Assembly: GCA_964568145.1 (NCBI GenBank)
Contig: CAZMOZ010000023.1
Coordinates: 4,689-68,688, forward strand
From: DSVZ01 sp964568145
GTDB lineage: Bacteria > Verrucomicrobiota > Verrucomicrobiia > Limisphaerales > J093
Direction of reading: 5' to 3'
Length of the DNA: 64,000 bases
Within the stretch, counting starts at the first letter, position 1; each line of letters begins with the position of its first letter. Positions 1 through 6,920 of this stretch are shown piece by piece. The notes beneath the pieces are model-generated. The model worked only from the letters and a program-made list of their open reading frames with translations, did not search any database and had not been told where the DNA came from. A program made the position numbers and the translations under genes.

Positions 1-1033
1 TGAGCGACGCCGCCTGCCCGGTGGCGCGCATGCACACGGACACCAGCGCGGCCAGCAGGTTCGTGGACACCGCCAGGCGCGAGCCCTTGGGGATGTCGTT
101 GACGCGGCTGACGATTTCCAGGCCGCAGCCCGGTCCGCACAGACGGGCCAGCAACTCGCCCAGCTCATGGCCGCTGCCCTCGATGCCCGGCGGCACCAGG
201 CCGCTGGCGATGACCGCCGCCTTGAGCAGGCCAAGGTAATCCTTGACGAAGTCGAAGACCTCCACCAGATGAGTCACGTCCGCCGTGCAGCCCAAGTCCA
301 CGCTGGTCAGGCGCAGCACCGGCTCGTCAATCACCCGCAGGCAGACTTCCACCGGCGGACGCGGCGCGGCGTCGCGGCCGTGCACGCCCAGGTCAATCGA
401 GACGTTGAGGACCTTGGCGCCTTCCGGGTAGTCCATGCCCAGGAAGAAGATGTCGCTCCAGCCGCAGTGCGTGAGGTCCATGCGCACCGGCGTGCTTTCG
501 CGCAACACCGGATAGGTGCCGTCGGCGGCCGGCTGCCGCAGCTCCGGCCGCACCCGCAACGGCTGGTCCAGCGGATGGCCCATGCGGAACATCCACTGGT
601 TGCCCCGCACCGAGCGCACGCTGCGCCGGACTTGGTCGGCCAGGGTCTGGAAGCCCAGCCGGTAATACGCCGCCGCCAGCGCGCTGCACACCCCGTCACT
701 GGGTCCCTCGGCCGCCTGACGGGCGAGGAACTGGTCAATCGCCTCCTCGAACCGCCGGTTCAACAGGTGCTCGTAGCCGGCAAACGGCACCAGCCCCTGG
801 CCCGGGCGGACCGCCGGCGGCAACCGGTCCGGCAGGTGAAAGCGGTGGATGGCGTACAGGAAAAACAACGCCCGCACCCGCTCATACAGGTTTTCATGCC
901 GGCGACGAAACGCGTCCAGGGCGGCGCACTCGGCCAGGAGGTCGGCGGCGGACAGACCGGCGCAGACGACGTCCAGCGGGCGGTTGCGGATTTCCGGGTT
1001 CGGGTCCGTGATCAGCGGCAGCAAGCGGCTCAT
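1..1033 (-). CDS. Unknown protein, partial (runs off left edge)
   Basis: Open frame of 344 codons from an ATG at 1033 (MSRLLPLITDPNPEIRN) with no stop before the window edge, so the C-terminus is missing. I do not recognise the family firmly. The early part is helical and Arg/Leu-rich. Near the truncated end lies IPKGSRLAVSTN (about residues 315-326), which loosely resembles the Gly/Ser-rich phosphate loop of GHMP kinases. It lies 21 bp downstream of a sugar-1-phosphate nucleotidyltransferase on the same strand, so a sugar-kinase plus pyrophosphorylase salvage pair is possible. That role is inference; only the ORF and the co-orientation are seen. Confidence 0.6.
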   Translation of the reverse strand, partial: MSRLLPLITDPNPEIRNRPLDVVCAGLSAADLLAECAALDAFRRRHENLYERVRALFFLYAIHRFHLPDRLPPAVRPGQGLVPFAGYEHLLNRRFEEAIDQFLARQAAEGPSDGVCSALAAAYYRLGFQTLADQVRRSVRSVRGNQWMFRMGHPLDQPLRVRPELRQPAADGTYPVLRESTPVRMDLTHCGWSDIFFLGMDYPEGAKVLNVSIDLGVHGRDAAPRPPVEVCLRVIDEPVLRLTSVDLGCTADVTHLVEVFDFVKDYLGLLKAAVIASGLVPPGIEGSGHELGELLARLCGPGCGLEIVSRVNDIPKGSRLAVSTNLLAALVSVCMRATGQAASL

Positions 1034-1054
1034 GGCTCGGGGAATGGGCGGGGC

Positions 1055-1903
1055 TCAACGGGCGCGGCTGGCCAGCAGTTCGAGCAGCGTGTTGAGAACC
1101 TCCTCGCGGTCCTCGCCTTCGAGCGCCAGCGCCAGTTGCGCGGTCAACAGCCCGTAACGCACGCCGATGTCGTAGCGCCGGCCAGACAATTCGGCCGCCA
1201 GATACTTTTCCTGCCGGGCCAGCGCGGCCAGCGCCGGACTGAGCTGGAGGCGCTCGCCGTCCGGAAGCTGGGCGAAGGCGGCGTCGAGCAGGGCCATCAC
1301 CGACGGCGGCAGCACGTGCATGCCGAAGAAGCAGAGGTAAAACCCGGCCCGCAGGCCCGGCACCACCAGCCGTTGCTCGGCCTCGGTGGGCGTGGGCTTC
1401 TCGAGCACCTCGGTGACTTGATAAAGCCCGCGGCGCCCGCCGAGCAGCCGGCCGCCCACCGCGCCGTAAAACGGCAGCTTGCTTTCGTGCGTGGCCTGCA
1501 CGGCGGACACGGCGGCGTTCTCCGCGGCGGCCACTTCCACGAGTTGCTGCGCGCAGCGTTTCGCCCCGGCTCCCTTGACGTACAGGTGGTCGCCCACCAG
1601 CAGCAGGAACGGGTCGCGGCCCGCGAACTCGCGGGCGCAAAGCACGGCGTGGCCGTAACCGCGCGGCTCGCCTTGCGCAACGAAGCGCAGGCGCCCGCCG
1701 AGCGGGCCCGCCGCTTCGGCGTAGGCCGCCTCGTCCCCCGGCGAGACGACCACGCACACCTCCTCGATGCGGGCGGCGGCCAGTTCTTCGAGCAGGATGG
1801 CCAGGGCGGTCTTGGTGCGGCCGTCGCTGTCCACCAGCGATTGGAGCGGCAGGTGATGTTCCCTCGCGCCCGCGGCCGTGATGACGGCTTTGTGAATGTC
1901 CAT
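1055..1903 (-). CDS. Sugar-phosphate nucleotidyltransferase (UTP-glucose-1-phosphate uridylyltransferase-like)
   Basis: 282 aa, close to the length of GalU-type enzymes, which make UDP-glucose from UTP and glucose-1-phosphate in the cytoplasm. It has a Rossmann-like start (KAVITAAG, residues 5-12), a central GYGHAVLCA (about 103-111), FLLLVGDHLY (about 118-127), and a late GRRYDIGVRYG like the GalU C-terminus. The usual GxGTRxxPxTK substrate loop is replaced by AAGAREHHLPLQSLVD, so substrate specificity is uncertain. First gene of a two-gene minus-strand unit with the unknown partial gene. Confidence 0.75.
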   Translation of the reverse strand: MDIHKAVITAAGAREHHLPLQSLVDSDGRTKTALAILLEELAAARIEEVCVVVSPGDEAAYAEAAGPLGGRLRFVAQGEPRGYGHAVLCAREFAGRDPFLLLVGDHLYVKGAGAKRCAQQLVEVAAAENAAVSAVQATHESKLPFYGAVGGRLLGGRRGLYQVTEVLEKPTPTEAEQRLVVPGLRAGFYLCFFGMHVLPPSVMALLDAAFAQLPDGERLQLSPALAALARQEKYLAAELSGRRYDIGVRYGLLTAQLALALEGEDREEVLNTLLELLASRAR

Positions 1904-2209
1904 GTCGGTTGTGCGTTGGCGCCGGACGACGCGGCCGGCCGGAGCAACGGCAGGCGCGGCAGCCCGCCGGACCGCTCCGATTTAGTTCAGGCGCGGCACG
2001 TTAACGGGGCGGCTGCCGGCGGGCAACGCGAACGTGCGCGAGGTGCGAAGTCCAAAGTCAGGAGTCAGAAGAAGGGACGAGGGGTGAGGGGTTGGGGTTA
2101 AGCCCAAAATCCACAGCCAACAGGCCACGAACCACTAGTCACGAACCACGAACCCAATCCGCATCCCGCCATTGAAAGGCAAGGAGCGATGGACGCTCGT
2201 TCCACCAGT
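1904..2209. other. Intergenic region with dispersed repeat words
   Basis: 306 bp without a credible gene. It lies upstream of the nucleotidyltransferase and downstream of the GT117 gene, both on the minus strand. Near 2050-2075 is a run of gtcaggagtcag type words, and at 2125-2154 tandem copies of cgaaccac. A small hairpin gagcg/cgctc is near 2195. No clear terminator T-run or promoter is visible. Confidence 0.5.
2125..2154. repeat. Tandem-word repeat (gttcgtg family, reverse orientation)
   Basis: Imperfect tandem copies of cgaaccac/gttcgtgg separated by a few bases. The same word recurs at 17595-17622 and 26486-26521 in the opposite orientation, each time between genes. Function unknown. 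Confidence 0.6.
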
Positions 2210-5200
2210 TCAGCGCTTCACCAGCTTCTGGAACTCCGGCAGGGCGTGCAGGCCGAGGAAGCGCGGGTCAGCAGCAGCAAGGGTGGTGAGGTTTGACGCC
2301 CCCGGGTCCACAGCGCGCCGGCGCTGATCCAACTGCAACGCCACGCCCAGCGATTGGAGGGCTTCGGTCTGCTTGTCTTGTGCGGCCTGCGCGCCGGCCA
2401 GGTCGTACCAGATTTCCGGGCTTTCAGGCAGGAGCTTCAGCAGCCGTTGCAGGGCCGGCTCCGCGCGCGCGTAAAGGCCGATCTGGACGTAGGCGTTGGC
2501 GATGGACAGCAGCGGGCCGGCGTCCGTGTTGGTGCGCGCGACCCAGTCGTCGAGGATGGCGTAGGCCTCGTTGGTGCGCTGGGTTTGCACGTACGCGGCC
2601 ACCAGATCAAAGGCGGCCTTGAGGTCCTGGTGGTTGGACGCGTAGCGCGCCTCGAGCGCGCCCAGTTGATTTTGCGCCTCGGCCTGCACCGCCACGGCCT
2701 TCTGCCAGCCGCGCACCTGGTCCACGATGCTTTGCGCGAAATCGCTGTCGGGATCGAACTTCTGGAGCGTCTGGGCCACCAGCAGCGCGTCGTCGAGCCG
2801 GTTCAGCATGGCGAGCAACTGGATGTAGCGGGTGGAGGTCTCGGGGCTGTACGGGCAGAAGGCCAGGGCCTGCTTGAAGGCGAAGTCCGATTCGCGGGCC
2901 ATGCGGTCCTTCTCGGCCGGGTTCTGCGTGGTGGTGTACCGCCAGTAGTACAGCCCGGCGATCGAGTTGCGGAGCTTCGAGAAGGCCTTCTGGCCGTCGT
3001 TGTCGCGCACGAACTTGATGTCGCCGCGGTAGCCGCGCAGGTCGCCGCGCAGGTACGTCCGCACGACGAAGTCGCAGATGTCCTGCACCGGGGTTTCCGG
3101 GGCAATCCAGTCCCCGCACAGCCGCTCCGTGTAGCGGCGCCAGAACTGGCGGTCCCGCTCGACCATCTCCTGGGTGATCTCCGCCACCGGCTGGCGGTTG
3201 ATCTTCATGATGATGCCGAAGGGCGTCAGGTACGGGTACATCCAGTCCAGCGGAAAGCTTTCCTCGACGAAGAACTCGTGGTCGGGGTTGCGGTCGAAGA
3301 TGACCCTGGTCAGCAGTCCGTTGATGGCCATGACGGCGGTCTGGCCGGCTACCTGGACGCGGCCGTCGGGGGAGATGTTCACCACCTCGCCGCCACGGAC
3401 GAGTTTGGGCCCCTGGGGATTCTGCTGGTCGTGCAGGTACCGCATCTGGACGTCGGTGATGTAATTGGTGAAGGCCCAGTTCAGATCCAGCGGCGACGGC
3501 GTGATAATTTCCTTCGGCGGGTAAACGCCGCGGGCGCGCCGCTGGGCCTCCACGCGGCTGCCCCAGCGCAGCAGGACGTTGTCAATCGGGCGGACGATGT
3601 TCGTGAAGCTGCCCACGAAACGCGACAGCGGCGAAGACTTGTACGGCTCGCCGCGGAGGCGTTTGTCGGCCTGTTCCTTGCCGATCAGGAGGTTTTCCAC
3701 CCACACCACCAGGTCGCGCAGGAACGGCGGGTCCACCTGCGTGCTGCGGTTGTAGTGGGCGCGGATGTAATTCAGGTAGGTGCCGTCGGCGAGGGCGTTC
3801 TGGGTGATGATGTACACGTCGCGGCGGTCGAAGGCCGGGTTGCGGCGGTGCTGCGGCTTGATGAAGCTCTCGGCGAAGATCATGTACGTGGGGTTGAAGC
3901 GCCCCGGGTCGGTGCCGCCGAACAAGACCGCGTCGCGGGGCATGGACGGGTAGAGCTCGAACGGCGGCTCGAACATGTCGTGGCCGAACCAGTAGCCGAA
4001 GAGGTGCCCGCGCTGCTCGTTTTCCGCCCAGTGCGAGGTGACCGTGTAAACGGGCATCAGCGCGAAGGCGCCGAGCACCAGCGCCGGCCGGAGGCGGTCG
4101 CGGTTCAGCAGCACCACGGCCACGAAGGCCGCCGCCAGCAACAGCACAAACACCCGCGCGTACACCGCCCACACCGGCGCGGTCATGGACGGATACGCCA
4201 GCGCCTGCCCGAGGCCGGTTACCAGCGCGCCCAGCCCCACCACGCCGGCGTGCGGATCGCTGTACACGTCCTGGAGCCGCCGGGCCAGCGAGTAGAGCGC
4301 CAGCGCCACCAGCACCGCCCCGCCGTTCAAGGCGTACGACCGCGCCTGCGGGTAGCGCAGCAGCAACGCCGCGCCCGAGAGCGTGATCGCGAAGCCCACG
4401 AACATCGCGATGACCACGTGCGAAGCGGTGAAGAACACGCGCGTCAGATCGCGGCTTTGCCGGTCAATCTGGGGGTTCAACAGCACGAGCAGCAGCACGG
4501 ACAGGCACAGGCCGATGGCCGCGTTGCCGATGAGCCACGCCCGCTCGCGGCGCTTCATCAGGAACAGGAAGAAGAACGGCACCAGCGCGAACACCAGAAA
4601 CGCCAGGTGGAATTCGTCCGCCGCCCCGTACAGGTACATCAGCAACTGCTTGATCAGCCGCAGCGGGTCGTTCAGGAAGTCCGTCGGATTGGTCTTCTCG
4701 TACTGGCCGCGGGTGAAGGCGTGGATGAAGCCGTCGAAGGTGCGCGGGTACGCCCAGTTCATGGGCGGGTTCGTCATCGAGAAAAGCGGCATCAGGAAGT
4801 AGAACGACGCGCCCACCACCCAAGCTGCGAGGGTGATGAGCACCGCTTTCCACTCGCTGCCCAGACCCCGGGTGCGCGAGGTGAGCCACACGAAGGCGCC
4901 CACGGACGCCAGCCCCACCGCATGGTAGATCACCGCCAGGGGGCGGTTCTGGTCGAACGTGGTCAGGATGCCCGCCGCGCTGAGGATCATTCCCAGCACG
5001 TAGAACAACACGTTCACCAACAGCGCGTCGCGCCCGAGCTTTTCGTCCACCATCGCGATGGCCACCTGCAGGCCCATGGCCGCCACGATCAGCGTCTGGT
5101 GGTTGTTGAAGCAGATGCCGAACAGGAACGCCGCCAGGTACAGGTACCGGTACTGCGCCGGGCGGTACATCCAGTGCAGCAGGCAGACCAGCACGCCCAT

Positions 5201-5788
5201 CAGGGACAACACGCTCAGCGTGTACACCTCCACGATCACCGCCTGGCTCCACATGAAGCCGTTGAAGCCGATCAGCATCGCCGCCACGAACCCGCTCACC
5301 AGGCACAACGCGTCCTCCCATCGCTTCTCCAGCCCTTTGAACAGCTCGATGCCCTCGAGCAACATGCTGCTGAACCGCGAGACGATCAGCCCCAGCATGC
5401 CGCTGGCGAACGCCGCCGCCACCGCCGACGACACCGCCACCCGCCAGGCGACGTTCGAAAACGGCAGCAGCACCGTGAAAAACCACGTGTACAGCGTCCA
5501 GATCGGGTAACCCGGCGCGTGCGGCACGCCGAGGTAATACGAGGCCACCGCCAGTTCGCCGCAGTCCTCCAGGGTCAGGTCCGGCGCGAGGGTGATCAGA
5601 TACACCACCAGCGTGATGAACGTGGTCACGCCGAACGTGATCCAGTCCACCCGGCGGAACAACGGCGCGGGCGTGGGCGGTTCCACCCGGATGGGGCCTG
5701 GCTTCGGCGCGTCGGACCGGGCGGGTGGAACGCTGGCCGGGCCGCTGCCCTCGCTGGCGCGGCCGGCTTTCTGCTTTGGTTTGCTCAT
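2210..5788 (-). CDS. DUF2723 / GT117-type multispanning membrane protein with C-terminal TPR-like domain
   Basis: 1192 aa. A Pro-rich cytoplasmic N-terminus (1-47) is followed by many membrane segments up to about residue 560. The family signature is visible: EDCGELA (74-80) and GVPHAPGYP (87-95), matching the DxGEx...HxPGxP pattern of DUF2723 proteins. A soluble periplasmic part follows, and the last ~200 residues are Ala/Leu-rich helical repeats like TPRs. Members of the family in Bacteroidota transfer sugars to protein Ser/Thr; here the acceptor is unknown. Start ATG at 5788 lies 7 bp after the small membrane protein gene, so it is probably the last gene of the ECF-sigma operon. The minus frame is chosen over the very long plus-strand frame because the motifs and hydrophobic segments lie in it. 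Confidence 0.85.
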   Translation of the reverse strand: MSKPKQKAGRASEGSGPASVPPARSDAPKPGPIRVEPPTPAPLFRRVDWITFGVTTFITLVVYLITLAPDLTLEDCGELAVASYYLGVPHAPGYPIWTLYTWFFTVLLPFSNVAWRVAVSSAVAAAFASGMLGLIVSRFSSMLLEGIELFKGLEKRWEDALCLVSGFVAAMLIGFNGFMWSQAVIVEVYTLSVLSLMGVLVCLLHWMYRPAQYRYLYLAAFLFGICFNNHQTLIVAAMGLQVAIAMVDEKLGRDALLVNVLFYVLGMILSAAGILTTFDQNRPLAVIYHAVGLASVGAFVWLTSRTRGLGSEWKAVLITLAAWVVGASFYFLMPLFSMTNPPMNWAYPRTFDGFIHAFTRGQYEKTNPTDFLNDPLRLIKQLLMYLYGAADEFHLAFLVFALVPFFFLFLMKRRERAWLIGNAAIGLCLSVLLLVLLNPQIDRQSRDLTRVFFTASHVVIAMFVGFAITLSGAALLLRYPQARSYALNGGAVLVALALYSLARRLQDVYSDPHAGVVGLGALVTGLGQALAYPSMTAPVWAVYARVFVLLLAAAFVAVVLLNRDRLRPALVLGAFALMPVYTVTSHWAENEQRGHLFGYWFGHDMFEPPFELYPSMPRDAVLFGGTDPGRFNPTYMIFAESFIKPQHRRNPAFDRRDVYIITQNALADGTYLNYIRAHYNRSTQVDPPFLRDLVVWVENLLIGKEQADKRLRGEPYKSSPLSRFVGSFTNIVRPIDNVLLRWGSRVEAQRRARGVYPPKEIITPSPLDLNWAFTNYITDVQMRYLHDQQNPQGPKLVRGGEVVNISPDGRVQVAGQTAVMAINGLLTRVIFDRNPDHEFFVEESFPLDWMYPYLTPFGIIMKINRQPVAEITQEMVERDRQFWRRYTERLCGDWIAPETPVQDICDFVVRTYLRGDLRGYRGDIKFVRDNDGQKAFSKLRNSIAGLYYWRYTTTQNPAEKDRMARESDFAFKQALAFCPYSPETSTRYIQLLAMLNRLDDALLVAQTLQKFDPDSDFAQSIVDQVRGWQKAVAVQAEAQNQLGALEARYASNHQDLKAAFDLVAAYVQTQRTNEAYAILDDWVARTNTDAGPLLSIANAYVQIGLYARAEPALQRLLKLLPESPEIWYDLAGAQAAQDKQTEALQSLGVALQLDQRRRAVDPGASNLTTLAAADPRFLGLHALPEFQKLVKR

Positions 5789-5795
5789 CGGCGGC

Positions 5796-6176
5796 TTACC
5801 GCAGGCGGTTGGTCACCCCCTGCGGCAAAGAGGGCATACTTGATAGGGAAGGACCTTTGTTTGTCCATTCCAATCTGGCCGGCGCGGCATTCCAGACCGT
5901 GTGGCTGTCCACGTCCGACGGAGCCAGCGTCGCGTCTGCGGCCGGCCGGATCTCGACCGCCCAGGCGTCCGCCGGACCGGGAAAATCCCGGCCGGTCCAG
6001 AGCGCGAGCATGAAGCTGCACACAGCCGTGGCGCCGAGCGGCAGGGCGGCCTGGAGCCAGCCCGCGCCGGCGGATCGCTCCGCCGACGGGCCGAACAACC
6101 ACTCCTTAACCCGGCGGGACGGCGGGCGCGGTCGCAGCAAACGCAGCCGCGCGATCAGGGGTTTCATCGAGTTCAT
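5796..6176 (-). CDS. Small single-pass membrane protein, hypothetical
   Basis: 126 aa with an Arg-rich N-terminus (1-30) and one probable membrane segment at about 41-60 (LQAALPLGATAVCSFMLALW), then a 65-residue outer part. No family recognised. It starts 71 bp inside the 3' end of the ECF sigma gene (a second Met at residue 4 is also possible) and ends 7 bp before the GT117 gene, so translation is probably coupled to both. The position directly after an ECF sigma gene with one membrane segment is what an anti-sigma factor would show, but no zinc-binding anti-sigma domain is visible; that role is only a guess. Confidence 0.6.
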   Translation of the reverse strand: MNSMKPLIARLRLLRPRPPSRRVKEWLFGPSAERSAGAGWLQAALPLGATAVCSFMLALWTGRDFPGPADAWAVEIRPAADATLAPSDVDSHTVWNAAPARLEWTNKGPSLSSMPSLPQGVTNRLR

Positions 6177-6660
6177 GGCGGGTTTCCTCCAGCGTGCGCC
6201 GCAGCCGGGCCAGGCCGTAGCGGAACCGGCCGGCGGCGGTGTTCGGGGAAATGTCGAGCAGCCGGCCGATCGCGGCGTAGGTCTGGCGATGCCAGATTTT
6301 AAGCACGATCACCTCCCGTTGCTCCGGCGGCAGCCCGACCAGGGCCTCGGCGAGGCGTTGCGCCGCGGGGTCCTCGGGCTCCGCCGGCTCGAACCAGCGG
6401 ACCGCCTCGAGTTCGCGGGCCAGCCGGCGCCACCAGCTGCGGCGGTGGTTCAGCACGCGGTTCCGGAAGCTGCGCAGCAGGTAATGCGCGGGCTGCTCCG
6501 GCTCCGCGTCGAGCGCCAGCAAGGCCCGGAAGGTCTCGTGCAGGACGTCCTCGGCCTCGGCATGGCTCAGGCCCAGCGCCCGTCCGTACAGGACCAGTTG
6601 CGTCGCGTGCGCGTCGTAAAGCCGCTCGGCCCAGCCGACTTGACAGTCAGTGCTCACCAC
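6106..6660 (-). CDS. ECF-type RNA polymerase sigma factor (sigma-70 family)
   Basis: 184 aa, typical for an extracytoplasmic-function sigma factor. Region 2 spans about residues 13-50 (LYDAHATQLVLYGRALG... ending EDVLHETFRALL) and region 4 about 108-158, with LPPEQREVIVL followed by a helix-turn-helix (TYAAIGRLLDISPNTAAGR). The C-terminal 25 residues are Ala/Pro-rich and overlap the next gene. First gene of a three-gene minus-strand operon with a small membrane protein and the GT117 protein. ECF genes often regulate their own operon; a palindrome at 6822-6853 lies upstream. Confidence 0.9.
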   Translation of the reverse strand: MVSTDCQVGWAERLYDAHATQLVLYGRALGLSHAEAEDVLHETFRALLALDAEPEQPAHYLLRSFRNRVLNHRRSWWRRLARELEAVRWFEPAEPEDPAAQRLAEALVGLPPEQREVIVLKIWHRQTYAAIGRLLDISPNTAAGRFRYGLARLRRTLEETRHELDETPDRAAAFAATAPAVPPG

Positions 6661-6821
6661 TCAACGGAATGGACACCGCGGACGAGATTTTTGTATGCCG
6701 CCGGAAAGGAAAGCGCGTTTGGCACGCGCGCCGGGCACGGGCTCCACTTCTCGGTCGGGTATGTCTCCGAATGCGCGCGCCGGCTCTACCGCGGCCCGTG
6801 GCGCGCCATCCGGGGAGTGTC

Positions 6822-6853
6822 TTGAAAATTGGACATTGATTTCCAATTTTCAA
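6822..6853. promoter_or_regulatory. AT-rich perfect inverted repeat upstream of the ECF sigma gene
   Basis: Arms ttgaaaattgga (6822-6833) and tccaattttcaa (6842-6853) are perfect complements with an 8-base loop. It stands out as AT-rich in very GC-rich surroundings. It lies about 160 bp upstream of the sigma factor start and 70 bp downstream of the P-type ATPase stop. It could be an operator, a factor-dependent terminator of the ATPase gene, or a small repeat. No T-tract follows the arm on the minus strand in canonical form. Confidence 0.55.
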
Positions 6854-6920
6854 AAGCTGGATCGCAGCCCCGGCCCGCCGGCCCATCTTCGTGAAATCCC
6901 GCTGGTTGGCGAGACTCACG

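Noticed and set aside
167..2101. Plus-strand frame of over 600 codons across the first two genes
   Set aside because: Low-complexity Arg/Ala/Gln composition; the minus strand encodes a recognisable nucleotidyltransferase.
2354..6013. Very long plus-strand open frame (about 1200 codons) opposite the GT117 gene
   Set aside because: It is rich in His, Arg, Gln and Val with no domain, while the minus strand has clear membrane segments and family motifs; long antisense frames are expected at this GC content.
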